Shown here: positions 1 through 7,589 of the stretch, piece after piece
Layout: every line of letters begins with the position of its first letter
Numbering within the stretch: the first letter of the stretch is position 1
Source of the DNA: an uncultured Prevotellaceae bacterium
GTDB taxonomy: Bacteria; Bacteroidota; Bacteroidia; Bacteroidales; Bacteroidaceae
DNA length: 64,000 bases
Reading direction: 5' to 3'
Assembly: GCA_900319225.1 (NCBI GenBank)
Contig: ONNV01000001.1
Location: 1 to 64,000, forward strand
Position numbers and translations under genes: made by a program
The notes under the pieces: generated by a model
What the model was told of the DNA's origin: nothing
Databases searched by the model: none
The model's input: only the letters and a program-made list of their open reading frames with translations

Positions 1-260
1 AGGGGGTAGCCCGCGGGAAAGTGTATTTTCCTATGCACCTTAGGGATGAAAATGGCCCTACGTGCGTTCTGACTCCCTAAGGTAGGGGGTGCACCCGCGA
101 TATAGCCTATTATCTGCTCACCTTAGGGATGAAAATGGTTCTACGTGCTTTCTGGCTCCCTAAGGTAAGGGGGTAGCCCGTGATATAGCCTATTTCCTGC
201 TCACCTTAGGGATGAAAATGGTTCTACGTGCGTTCTGGCTCCCTAAGGTAAGGGGGTGCC
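1..260. repeat. 83-bp tandem repeat array, open at the left edge
   Basis: Three near-identical units begin at 38, 121 and 204 (period exactly 83), and bases 1-37 match the end of a fourth. Each unit carries an inverted repeat, CCTTAGGGA (38-46, 121-129, 204-212) and TCCCTAAGG (74-82, 157-165, 240-248), with about 27 bases between the arms, so each could form a hairpin. The array stops just before the promoter of the following transporter gene. No gene is visible inside it and its function is unknown. The left edge of the window cuts the array. Confidence 0.85.
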
Positions 261-276
261 CGCGAAGGTGGTGTGC

Positions 277-308
277 TTTGGTGGAGAGGTAGATTTGTAG
301 TACCTTTG
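277..308 (+). promoter_or_regulatory. Bacteroidota-type promoter of the BASS gene
   Basis: TTTG at 277-280 and TACCTTTG at 301-308 are separated by 20 bases. This matches the TTTG/TAnnTTTG primary-sigma consensus known for Bacteroidota. The start codon follows at 332. Confidence 0.7.
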
Positions 309-331
309 CGGCGTGAAAAAGTTGAACATTC

Positions 332-1177
332 ATGAATACTATCTGGATTGTATTGCCTATTCTTACTCTGCTGATGTTTGATCTGGGGCTTACGCTCCGT
401 TTTGAGGATTTTGGTAAGGTGTTCCGCAGGCCGTGGCCCATTGTGGTGGCTCTGTTCGGACAGCTGGTGTTGCTGCCGATAATCGCGCTGGGGCTGGCTA
501 AACTGTTCGGGCTGGGACCGGTGTTCTTTATCGGTTTGATACTGATTGCGTGCTGCCCTGGCGGAAGTTCATCGAACGTGTTCTCCAAACTGGCTGGCGG
601 TGATGTGGCTCTGTCAGTTACGCTTACGGCTCTGAGCAGCATAATCACGCTGTTTACCATACCGGTCATAATGAGCTGGGCTACGCAGATGATAGGCGAG
701 AGCGTGGGCATTACGCTGCCGGTGGGCAATCTGATCAAGCAGAACCTGCTGCTTATGCTGCTGCCGGTGCTGCTGGGAATAGTTATGCATTATGCATGGC
801 CAAACGCGGCTTCCAAGACCGATAAGGTTCTTTCCAAACTGGCATTCCCGCTGCTGATGGTGCTCATCACGGTGTTCTATATCCAGAACCACAGGACCAT
901 CCTGGATAATCTGGGAATAATAACCATATGCGTAACCGCACTGATTCTGGTGGCCATTTTCTGCTCGTCCATGCTGTCACGTCTGGTCAAAAACAGTGCG
1001 CAGCAGCGCCGTACGGTGGTTATTGAGGTGGGCATGCAGAACGCAGCCCAGGCTATAGCCATTGCCACCAGCCCGTTCATATTCAACAGCGCCGAGATGG
1101 CTATCCCCGCCATCCTCTACTCGCTGATGATGAATGTGGTGCTGCTTATCTACGTCTTTGCCATCCGCAAAAAGTAA
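332..1177 (+). CDS. Bile acid:sodium symporter family (BASS) membrane transporter
   Basis: The 281-residue protein is almost entirely hydrophobic, with about 8-9 membrane segments, and reads as a BASS/SBF-family permease. Family hallmarks visible are the CCPGGSSSNVFS segment near residues 88-99, where the cation/substrate site lies in this fold, and the EVGMQNAAQA stretch near residues 232-241. It sits in the inner membrane and probably moves an organic anion with sodium; the true substrate cannot be read from sequence and bile acid transport should not be assumed. A good promoter lies 24 bases upstream of the ATG. A second, diverged family member is at 6609-7589. Confidence 0.85.
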   Translation: MNTIWIVLPILTLLMFDLGLTLRFEDFGKVFRRPWPIVVALFGQLVLLPIIALGLAKLFGLGPVFFIGLILIACCPGGSSSNVFSKLAGGDVALSVTLTALSSIITLFTIPVIMSWATQMIGESVGITLPVGNLIKQNLLLMLLPVLLGIVMHYAWPNAASKTDKVLSKLAFPLLMVLITVFYIQNHRTILDNLGIITICVTALILVAIFCSSMLSRLVKNSAQQRRTVVIEVGMQNAAQAIAIATSPFIFNSAEMAIPAILYSLMMNVVLLIYVFAIRKK

Positions 1178-1202
1178 CGCTACAGGGACTACAAAAATGT
1201 GG

Positions 1203-1224
1203 AAAAGGGGACTGTCCCCTTTTT
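1203..1224. terminator. Palindromic intrinsic terminator after the BASS gene
   Basis: AAAAGGGGAC / GTCCCCTTTT is a perfect 10-bp palindrome around a single base, flanked by A and T runs, so it could stop transcription from either side. It lies 25 bases past the transporter stop codon. Confidence 0.65.
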
Positions 1225-1235
1225 CACATCCAATA

Positions 1236-1243
1236 TATCTTTG
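1236..1243 (+). promoter_or_regulatory. TATCTTTG box touching the start codon of the next gene
   Basis: TATCTTTG fits the Bacteroidota -7 box but ends only two bases before the ATG at 1246. Transcription from it would begin at or after the start codon, so either the message is leaderless or the match is fortuitous. Confidence 0.35.
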
Positions 1244-1245
1244 TT

Positions 1246-2445
1246 ATGAAACGTGTTTGCTTATGGGTTTTGATGGGTGTGCTCTCTCTGGTTGCCTGCA
1301 AGGGCAACAGGAACGGAGGCGTTGCCCCACAGGAAGGGATATCGGCCGATACCCTTATAACATTGTCTATTGACCGGGATAATGCCGGTCTTGAGTTCCT
1401 GGGTTATGATAACATCGTGGAAAGCGTCAGGTTTATTCCCCTGGAGGATACGACTGGCGTAAATCTGCATCCTATTCCCCGCATTTATGCATGTAAGATA
1501 AACGGTAAATACTGCGTCACCAATGTGGAGGCTTCTATCTGGTCTACATCGGCCTTATATGACGCAGAGGGCCGGTTTATTACAAAGACATTCAATATGG
1601 GGCGCGGGCCTAATGAGTTGGCAAACCCGATGGTCTGGTTCTGGAATGACAGGACTGGCAAGGTCTATTATGTGGACCCGCATGAGAAGATTCTTGAATA
1701 TGATGTTGAGAGCGGGGTGTTGACTCCTTACAGGATCCCCACAACAGAATTGAATGGAAGGAGCCTCTTTAAATGGGCTTCATTTGATGACGGAACTTTT
1801 GCCGCAGCTGAGAATACGGCATTGTATCCGGAGTATGATGAAAATGTCTATCCTTATCTGTATGGGTTTGACTCAGATTTGAGGCTCAGTTCAAAGGTGT
1901 TCTATCCGGAGAGTAGAAAGCTATATCAGATGATGTCTTATGAGGACAAAATTCCGCATGAGCACTGGCATCTGGTGCGTACGAGCGTAGGCGTGAGGTT
2001 TGCCGACATGTATAACGACACGATATATGCATTGGAGGCCGACATGTCAAAAAAGCCTCTCTATGTAATTCCGCGCGATAGCCGTGAAAAGCCAGAGTAT
2101 TCCGATACACGTAGCCGTAACGGAGATAAAAACAAACTGTATTTCTCTAATATTGCCGATTCCGAACGGTATTTCTGGCTTGAGTATGTGATGAACGGTG
2201 AGTTCTATTCAGTCATATGGGACAAGAAAGAGGGTAGGCAGATCATGCACCAGCGTCGTGCGCGGAACTTTGTTGCCCGTGCCGCCTCAGCTCCGTTCAG
2301 AGTTGACGGCTTTGAAGGCTGGCTCCCCATAAGCTGTATCACACCCGATAACGAGATCTGCGCAGTATTGTCATCCGATCAGCTTAATTCCGAACTTGCC
2401 GCTCAATCCGACAACATCCTGATAGAAATCAAACTAAAGAAATAA
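1246..2445 (+). CDS. Six-bladed beta-propeller lipoprotein
   Basis: The 399-residue protein opens with a lipoprotein signal (MKRVCLWVLMGVLSLVAC), the lipobox Cys being residue 18, so it should be anchored in the envelope. The rest resembles the 6-bladed beta-propeller lipoproteins common in Bacteroidales: an early VESVRFIPLED strand, a GRGPNE turn, then repeated DxxxG/Y blade-like units. These proteins have no assigned enzymatic role and may bind ligands or partners. The next in-frame Met (residue 10) would destroy the signal peptide, which supports the start at 1246 despite the odd promoter spacing. Two further propeller lipoproteins lie at 39865 and 40987. Confidence 0.7.
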   Translation: MKRVCLWVLMGVLSLVACKGNRNGGVAPQEGISADTLITLSIDRDNAGLEFLGYDNIVESVRFIPLEDTTGVNLHPIPRIYACKINGKYCVTNVEASIWSTSALYDAEGRFITKTFNMGRGPNELANPMVWFWNDRTGKVYYVDPHEKILEYDVESGVLTPYRIPTTELNGRSLFKWASFDDGTFAAAENTALYPEYDENVYPYLYGFDSDLRLSSKVFYPESRKLYQMMSYEDKIPHEHWHLVRTSVGVRFADMYNDTIYALEADMSKKPLYVIPRDSREKPEYSDTRSRNGDKNKLYFSNIADSERYFWLEYVMNGEFYSVIWDKKEGRQIMHQRRARNFVARAASAPFRVDGFEGWLPISCITPDNEICAVLSSDQLNSELAAQSDNILIEIKLKK

Positions 2446-2450
2446 TACAA

Positions 2451-2590
2451 ACCCACCTGCGTAACCCACGCAGGTCCAAGAATACGCAGGTGCAAACGTA
2501 TTGGGGCGAAGCGAGTATGCGAGCGAGAGCGGCCGGGTAGGCCGCCAAGCGGAATGAAATGGAGCGCGTTTGCGATAGCAAACTAAAAAA
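2451..2590. repeat. GC-rich intergenic hairpin region downstream of tRNA-Glu
   Basis: The region holds several inverted repeats: ACCTGCG/CGCAGGT near 2455-2475, CGGCC/GGCCG near 2530-2545, and GTTTGC-gata-GCAAAC at 2568-2583. The motif at 2568-2588 recurs in inverse orientation at 29706-29726, next to tRNA-Gly. No credible gene is present. Confidence 0.55.
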
Positions 2591-2608
2591 AGCCGCCTCA
2601 GGCGCTAT

Positions 2609-2643
2609 AAAAAACAAGAGGTCATCGAGACCTCTTGTTTTTT
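2609..2643 (-). terminator. Intrinsic terminator of tRNA-Glu
   Basis: A perfect 15-bp stem (2609-2623 with 2629-2643) and a 5-base loop lies directly after the tRNA 3' end on the minus strand and ends in a run of T. A second, shorter stem (AGCCGCCTCAGGCGCT, 2591-2606) followed by T's is downstream of it. Confidence 0.85.
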
Positions 2644-2644
2644 G

Positions 2645-2716
2645 TAGCGCCTACGGGAATCGAACCCGTATGCCAAGATTGAGAATCTTGTATCCTAACC
2701 GTTAGATGAAAGCGCC
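2645..2716 (-). tRNA. tRNA-Glu (anticodon CTC)
   Basis: Read on the minus strand this folds as a cloverleaf: acceptor GGCGCTT with AGGCGCT (one terminal G-T and one internal T-G pair), D-arm with CTAACGGTTAGGA, anticodon loop TTCTCAA (anticodon CTC, codon GAG), T-arm ACGGG-TTCGATT-CCCGT, discriminator A, no encoded CCA. The D-arm sequence is typical of bacterial tRNA-Glu. Confidence 0.9.
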
Positions 2717-2747
2717 ATTCGGTTATCGTATGTTTGCTTAAAGGAGG

Positions 2748-2834
2748 CGGAAGCTGGGGGATTCGAACCCCCGGTACGGTAACCCGTACGGCAGTTTAGC
2801 AAACTGCTGGTTTCAGCCACTCACCCAAACTTCC
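2748..2834 (-). tRNA. tRNA-Ser (anticodon GCT)
   Basis: The minus strand folds with acceptor GGAAGTT / AGCTTCC, anticodon stem GCAGT/ACTGC with loop TTGCTAA (anticodon GCT, codons AGC/AGU), a long class II variable arm (CGTACGGGTTACCGTACC), T-arm GGGGG-TTCGAAT-CCCCC and discriminator G. It is 32 bases upstream of tRNA-Glu on the same strand, so the two are probably co-transcribed. Confidence 0.93.
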
Positions 2835-2964
2835 TTGGGAACCGTTGTTCGGCATCCTTAAGCGGGCACAAAGGTAAGACACAGTTTTGAGTCCTGCAAG
2901 TTTTAGGCTGATATTTTTTCATAAAACAACAAAGTTTTTTTTTATCCGTTATCTTTATAATAGT

Positions 2965-2972
2965 TATCTTTG
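2965..2972 (+). promoter_or_regulatory. TATCTTTG -7 box before the ketoisomerase/acyltransferase gene
   Basis: TATCTTTG fits the TAnnTTTG consensus, 24 bases upstream of the ATG at 2997. It lies in AT-rich DNA just beyond the divergent tRNA genes. Confidence 0.6.
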
Positions 2973-2996
2973 AAAAAGGATTTATAGAATCCGTTC

Positions 2997-4385
2997 ATGC
3001 AAGATTCAACAGATATGTCAGATAACAGCTCAACTCTACTGCCACGCGGTTGCAGGATCATTGAATTCCCGGAATCGGCCGATGACCGTGGTGCACTGTC
3101 CTTTGCCGAGGGCGCACATCAGATTCCGTTCCAGATAGAACGTGTGTTCTGGATTTACGGCGTACCCCAGGGGAAGACGCGCGGTGGACATTCGCACAGT
3201 GAGTCGGCCGAGGTGGTGGTGCCTGTAAACGGTGCTTTTACCATGATGGTCGATGACGGTTCGCACAAGGCAGAGTTGAGAATGGACTCCCCCCGCAAGG
3301 GTATACTTGTTCCGCCCGGAGTCTGGTGTGATTTGCGTGAGTTTGAGCCGGGAACGGTGTGTGTGGTGTTTGCATCACATCCGTATAATGCATCGGGTTA
3401 TATCAATAATTACACAGAGTATCTGACCGGACAGCTTGAGGTAATAAGGTATGACGAATCACACAAGCAGGAGTGGAACGATTTTGTAAAGAGTTCCAAG
3501 AACGGTACGTTCCTGTTTGACCGTGGTTATATGGATTATCACAGCGACCGTTTTACGGACTGCTCGCTCATGTTCTACAAACACGGCAAGCTGCTGGCCA
3601 TGCTGCCGGCCAACTGGTGTGAGAATGAGGGGACTGTCCAGTCGCACGGCGGCCTGACCTACGGCGGCCTGATTGTGCCCAAGGAGATGATTGCCGTCGA
3701 TGCGCTTGAGGTGTTCAGTTGCGCCATTGACTGGATGAAACGCCAACTGGGTGCACATCGTTGGCTATACAAGCCCGTTCCTTATATATACAGCAAGCTT
3801 CCTGCCGAGGAGGATCTGTATGCCCTGTTCCGCAGCGGCGGCACGCTCAAGGAGAGGGGGGTGTCATCGGTCATAGACTTTACCAACCGCCTGCCCCTGC
3901 GCGAGTTGCGCAGACGGGGTTACAACAAGGCTCTCAAAGCCGGACTCAAGGTGGGCGTGGCTGATACTGATTGTGACCTGCAAGCTTTCTGGGATATACT
4001 GGCCGGTATTCTGATGGATAAGCACAAAAAGAAACCCGTTCATACGGTAGAGGAACTGCGTCTGCTCCAAAGCCGATTCCCCGACCGGATCAAGCTTCAC
4101 GTCGTACGCGACGGCAATGAGGTGGTGGCCGGAATAATGGTTTATGATATGGGACATGTGGTTCACGCCCAGTATATCGCATCATCCGAGAAGGGTAAGA
4201 AGAGTGGCGCTCTTGACCTGTTGATACACAATCTCATTACCGAGGTCTATGCGGATCGTACCTATTTCGATTTCGGTGTCTCGACCGAGAACGGAGGCGG
4301 TTATCTGAATGAGGGACTCATATTCCAGAAAGAGGGATTCGGAGCGAGGTCAGTTGTGTACGATACTTATGAAATGTTGTTTTAG
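2997..4385 (+). CDS. Fused sugar 3,4-ketoisomerase (FdtA/QdtA-like cupin) and GNAT/FemAB-like acyltransferase
   Basis: The 462-residue protein has two parts. Residues about 15-145 are a cupin of the WxcM/FdtA/QdtA type (DDRGALSF, VPQGKTRGGHSHSE, ILVPPGVWCDL), the family that isomerises dTDP-4-keto-6-deoxyhexose to the 3-keto form. Residues about 150-462 resemble FemAB/GNAT-fold acyltransferases (HGGLTYGGLIV, then a C-terminal VVAGIMVYDMGHVVHAQYIAS and YFDFGVSTENGG). With the aminotransferase three bases downstream, the pair could make a dTDP-3-acylamino-3,6-dideoxyhexose for surface glycan. Single-domain ketoisomerases are about 135 residues, so the fusion looks deliberate. The acyl acceptor is inferred. 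An alternative Met at residue 7 (3015) is possible. Confidence 0.75.
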   Translation: MQDSTDMSDNSSTLLPRGCRIIEFPESADDRGALSFAEGAHQIPFQIERVFWIYGVPQGKTRGGHSHSESAEVVVPVNGAFTMMVDDGSHKAELRMDSPRKGILVPPGVWCDLREFEPGTVCVVFASHPYNASGYINNYTEYLTGQLEVIRYDESHKQEWNDFVKSSKNGTFLFDRGYMDYHSDRFTDCSLMFYKHGKLLAMLPANWCENEGTVQSHGGLTYGGLIVPKEMIAVDALEVFSCAIDWMKRQLGAHRWLYKPVPYIYSKLPAEEDLYALFRSGGTLKERGVSSVIDFTNRLPLRELRRRGYNKALKAGLKVGVADTDCDLQAFWDILAGILMDKHKKKPVHTVEELRLLQSRFPDRIKLHVVRDGNEVVAGIMVYDMGHVVHAQYIASSEKGKKSGALDLLIHNLITEVYADRTYFDFGVSTENGGGYLNEGLIFQKEGFGARSVVYDTYEMLF

Positions 4386-4388
4386 GTC

Positions 4389-5495
4389 ATGATAGAGTTC
4401 TTGCCGTTAGGAAAGATTACGGAGAAATACTCCGATGAGATACATGCAGCCGTACTGCGTGCCGTAGACAGCGGACGTTACCTGCTGGGAACGGAGGTGA
4501 GCGCATTTGAGAGCGAGTATGCCGATTATATAGGTGCGCGCAACTGTGTGGCATGCGCCAACGGTCTGGACGCGCTGTGGCTCATATTGCGTGCATATAT
4601 GGAGTTGGGGGTGATGGAGCCGGGCGATGAGGTGCTGGTTCCGGCCAACACATATATCGCAACCATCCTGGCTATATCGGACAACGGGCTGAAACCGGTT
4701 CCGGTGGAGCCTAAATGGGAGACTCTGGAGATTGATGAGGACCTGATAGAGGGTCTGATAACACCCCGTACCAAAGCGCTCATTACGGTTCATCTTTACG
4801 GACGCCTATCTTGGTCCGGGCGTATGGCCGATATCTGCCGCCGTCACGGGCTCAAACTGATTGAGGATAACGCACAGGCTCATGGCTGTGAGACTCTGAA
4901 CGGACGCCGCACGGGATCACTGGGCGATGCAGCCGGACACAGCTTCTATCCCGGTAAGAACCTGGGTGCTCTGGGTGATGCCGGTGCCGTTACTACCGAT
5001 GACGGAATCCTGGCCGATACCATCCGCACACTGGCCAATTACGGATCAAGTGAGAAATATGTGTTCCGATACAAGGGACGTAACAGCCGTATGGATGAGG
5101 TCCAGGCGGCTGTGCTCCGCGTCAAACTGGCTCATCTGGATGAGGATAACGCCGCACGCAAACGTATAGCGGCAAGATATCTTGAAGGTATTAGGAATCC
5201 TTTGATAAGTATGCCGGAACTGCTGCCTGAGCAGTCAAATGTTTGGCATCAGTTCCCTGTGTTCTGTGAGCGGCGTGATGAGCTGCAGCAGCATCTAGCG
5301 GATAAGGGGATTCAGACTCTTATTCATTATCCTATTCCTCCTCATAAGCAGGAATGTTACTCGGAGTGGGGCGGGTTGAGTTTTCCGGTTACGGAGAGAA
5401 TTCATGAGCGGGAGCTTAGTTTACCTATTGGACCTGTGTTGACGGATGGGGACGTGAAGCAGGTTATAGAGGCTGTTAATTCATTTGTTGAGTAG
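4389..5495 (+). CDS. DegT/DnrJ/EryC1-family PLP-dependent sugar aminotransferase
   Basis: The 368-residue protein has the length and order of nucleotide-sugar aminotransferases: an N-terminal substrate/PLP fold with [19 protein letters not shown] around the PLP-binding Asp, and [14 protein letters not shown] with the Schiff-base lysine at about residue 190, then [24 protein letters not shown]. It would transaminate a keto-sugar nucleotide in the cytosol. Placed 3 bases after the ketoisomerase fusion, it most resembles FdtB/QdtB (3-keto to 3-amino). The same operon is inferred. The exact sugar (Fuc3N or Qui3N type) cannot be decided from sequence. Confidence 0.88.
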   Translation: MIEFLPLGKITEKYSDEIHAAVLRAVDSGRYLLGTEVSAFESEYADYIGARNCVACANGLDALWLILRAYMELGVMEPGDEVLVPANTYIATILAISDNGLKPVPVEPKWETLEIDEDLIEGLITPRTKALITVHLYGRLSWSGRMADICRRHGLKLIEDNAQAHGCETLNGRRTGSLGDAAGHSFYPGKNLGALGDAGAVTTDDGILADTIRTLANYGSSEKYVFRYKGRNSRMDEVQAAVLRVKLAHLDEDNAARKRIAARYLEGIRNPLISMPELLPEQSNVWHQFPVFCERRDELQQHLADKGIQTLIHYPIPPHKQECYSEWGGLSFPVTERIHERELSLPIGPVLTDGDVKQVIEAVNSFVE

Positions 5496-5507
5496 CCATC
5501 CGGCGGG

Positions 5508-5763
5508 GGCTCGCGCCTTTGGCGCTCGGGTGTTTTTGACTTTTTTGGCCCGTAGGGCCGCAAAAGTCGCTAGCTGGAAACTTATCTGCGTATTAGGTAC
5601 ACGACATTTTTTTAGTTTGGGGCGGCGACGCCCCAAACCCGTTCCGCGACATTCCATTTTATTCCATGTCGCTCCACTCTGCCGGCCTTCCAGGCCGGGT
5701 AAAACTAAGACCTCGCTAGCTTTGCTCGCGAGGCCTTAGTTTTACTGGGTGCAGCTGGAAACC
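5508..5763 (+). repeat. Multi-hairpin interspersed repeat, copy A
   Basis: Six hairpins follow in order: GCGCC-ttt-GGCGC (5513-5525); GACTTTTTTGGCCC/GGGCCGCAAAAGTC; GGGGCG-gcga-CGCCCC; CGACAT/ATGTCG; CCGGCCT-tcc-AGGCCGG; and a long stem opening AAAACTAAG and closing CTTAGTTTT (5701-5743). The block ends with the tail GGGTGCAGCTGGAAACC. The same order recurs at 29800-30070 (inverse) and 55072-55388 (same strand). It starts 12 bases after the aminotransferase stop. GCTGGAAAC recurs inside and after the block. Confidence 0.88.
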
Positions 5764-6020
5764 TTTGTGCACTGGAAACCTTTGTGCACCTAGGTATACC
5801 AAGCTGGAAACCGAGTCAGGATTAGGGACACGCACGGGGAAACGTATTTATATTTGGAAAGATCCAGTCAATGAATTGGCTGGCTACCCTTATTATGTGC
5901 CTAGCGGCACAGGTTAATGCCGTAGGCATTGTATAGGGGTAGCCAGCCGTTTTAACGGCTGGGTTATTAGCGTACAAACCATTTTATTAATCCAATGCCG
6001 TAGGTATTGGATACGGATTT
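5764..6020. repeat. Intergenic structured DNA: CTGGAAACC repeats and a nested three-way hairpin element
   Basis: No gene is visible. CTGGAAACC recurs near 5754, 5768 and 5812. GGCTGGCTACCC (5878-5889) pairs perfectly with GGGTAGCCAGCC (5937-5948) and encloses two hairpins, GTGCC-tagc-GGCAC (5897-5910) and AATGCC-gta-GGCATT (5916-5930), which makes a three-way junction. CAGCCG/CGGCTG and CCAATGCC/GGTATTGG follow before the rlmH stop codon. Confidence 0.7.
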
Positions 6021-6494
6021 TTATTCGTGATGGTAGGGGAGGTTGTTTAGGATGGCGAAGGCGCGGTAGAGTTGCTCTACGAATATGAGGCGGACCATCT
6101 GGTGGGAGAATGTCATTCTGGAGAGTGACAGGCGGCCGGGTACGCGGTTGTAGACATCGGGCGAGAAACCGTAGGGACCACCAATTATGAATACCAGGCG
6201 CTTGGTGGATTGTGACATGCGTTTCTGGAGCCACTGCGCCATATCGGGCGATGTCATTTCACGGCCCTTGTCATCAAGCAGATAGACGTCATCGGAGGGC
6301 TGCAGCAGTTTAAGGATCTGTTCTCCTTCACGCAGCTTCTGTGTCCCGGCATCCATACTGCGCGTGTTGCGTATGTCGGGGATGACCTGGAACTCAAACT
6401 GACAGAAATGAGTGAGCCGCTCCACATACTGGCTTATGCCCTCTGAGAGCCACTGCTGATCTGTCTTTCCAACCGTTATAAGGAGAATCTTCAT
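6021..6494 (-). CDS. rlmH: 23S rRNA (pseudouridine1915-N3)-methyltransferase RlmH
   Basis: The protein is 157 residues, the normal RlmH (YbeA, SPOUT class) length. It begins MKILLITVGKT and carries the C-terminal SAM-binding trefoil signature IIGGPYGFSPDV, then SLSRMTFSHQMVRLIFVEQLYRA and the terminal YHHE. It methylates pseudouridine 1915 in helix 69 of 23S rRNA on assembled ribosomes. The open frame runs 44 codons further upstream, but that extension lacks similarity to the family and overlaps the divergent promoter, so the start is set at 6494. A TACCTTCG-like box lies just upstream. Confidence 0.95.
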   Translation of the reverse strand: MKILLITVGKTDQQWLSEGISQYVERLTHFCQFEFQVIPDIRNTRSMDAGTQKLREGEQILKLLQPSDDVYLLDDKGREMTSPDMAQWLQKRMSQSTKRLVFIIGGPYGFSPDVYNRVPGRLSLSRMTFSHQMVRLIFVEQLYRAFAILNNLPYHHE

Positions 6495-6542
6495 GCTGTC
6501 GTCTGGTGGTTTGCTGCACGAAGGTACAGAATCTATTTTGAT

Positions 6543-6574
6543 TTTGGTTGTTTGGAGGATATTTGTTAAGTTTG
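6543..6574 (+). promoter_or_regulatory. Promoter of the second BASS gene and plsC-like gene
   Basis: TTTG at 6543-6546 and TAAGTTTG at 6567-6574 with 20 bases between them match the Bacteroidota consensus. The start codon is at 6609. Confidence 0.65.
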
Positions 6575-6608
6575 CGCCGTTTATAGTTGAACGAAAGAAC
6601 CCGGAAAT

Positions 6609-7589
6609 ATGTACGAGAGTCTTCAACAGCTTGATACACTTGCCATAAACTTCAACAGGACAGGAAACTGGCTTCTGCTGCTGTTCATGGCAGTTGTTAT
6701 GTATGGCGTGGCTCTGGGCCTGAAACCCCAGTTTTTCCGTGGCGTGTTCAACCGCCCGCGTTCGCTGTTCATAGGCTTGGTCTGCCAGTGGCTGGTATTG
6801 CCGTTCGTGACATTCCTGATGTGCGTGCTGCTGCGCGGTTTCATACCCCCTCTGGTGGCTATGGGCCTTATCCTGGTGGCTTCATGTCCCGGTGGCGCGG
6901 TTTCAAATTTCATGACATCCTATGCCAAGGGTAATGCCGAGCTCTCTGTGCTTATGAGCACGGTGACCACTCTGGGTGCACCCATATTCACTCCTATAAA
7001 TTATGCCATCTGGGGCGGTCTCTATGTCAAGTACATGGATTCCAGAGCCGGTGAGGTGCTGCGTACCCTTCAGGTTCCGCCTCTCCAGATTGCCATGACG
7101 GTGATACTGATTATCGGTGTTCCTGTACTGCTGGGCCTGATAACCGTAAAGTTCGCACCTAACGCATCGGCCAAGCTCAAGGAACTGATGAGATATCTGT
7201 CAATCGCGGTATTCATAGTCGTGGCCGCCATAATGATATCACAGAACATAATCCTTTTTGAAGAATATATAGGTTACATTTTCATCATAGTACTGATTCA
7301 CAATCTGCTGGGCTTTGGAGTGGGTTACACCGCTTCAACTATCGGTAAGACTCCTGTGAAGGACCGTCGTGCCGTGACGCTTGAGATAGGAACGCAGAAT
7401 TCAGGATTGGGACTGTTGCTGCTGTTCAATACCGGCATTTTTCCGCCCGAGGTTGCCAAAGGCGGTATGGTATTTGTGACAGCCTGGTGGGGTGTATGGC
7501 ATATCGTGTCTGGCCTTATCCTGGGAACCGTTTTCAGGTTCACCGGATTCGATACCGGCGAGCTGTCCAAATTTTTACATAAGAAATGA
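6609..7589 (+). CDS. Bile acid:sodium symporter family (BASS) transporter, second copy
   Basis: A 326-residue membrane protein with about nine hydrophobic segments. It has the BASS-family ASCPGGAVSNFMT segment near residues 94-106 and LEIGTQNSGLGLLLLF near residues 259-274, equivalent to the motifs in the 332-1177 protein but clearly diverged. Its N-terminus carries an extra segment (MYESLQQLDTLAINFNRTG) before the first membrane helix. It would act as a secondary transporter in the inner membrane; the substrate is unknown. It overlaps the following acyltransferase gene by 4 bases (ATGA), so the two are co-translated. Confidence 0.83.
   Translation: MYESLQQLDTLAINFNRTGNWLLLLFMAVVMYGVALGLKPQFFRGVFNRPRSLFIGLVCQWLVLPFVTFLMCVLLRGFIPPLVAMGLILVASCPGGAVSNFMTSYAKGNAELSVLMSTVTTLGAPIFTPINYAIWGGLYVKYMDSRAGEVLRTLQVPPLQIAMTVILIIGVPVLLGLITVKFAPNASAKLKELMRYLSIAVFIVVAAIMISQNIILFEEYIGYIFIIVLIHNLLGFGVGYTASTIGKTPVKDRRAVTLEIGTQNSGLGLLLLFNTGIFPPEVAKGGMVFVTAWWGVWHIVSGLILGTVFRFTGFDTGELSKFLHKK

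Noticed and set aside
1..260. Possible CRISPR array
   Set aside because: The 83-base units are almost identical along their whole length; there are no unique spacers alternating with short repeats and no cas gene nearby.
332..1177. Naming the transporter as a bile-acid uptake gene
   Set aside because: Family membership is clear but BASS proteins carry many substrates; nothing here indicates bile acids.
5485..5739. 84-codon open frame on the plus strand after the aminotransferase
   Set aside because: It lies over the multi-hairpin repeat, starts inside the preceding gene and is not conserved in frame in the other repeat copies.
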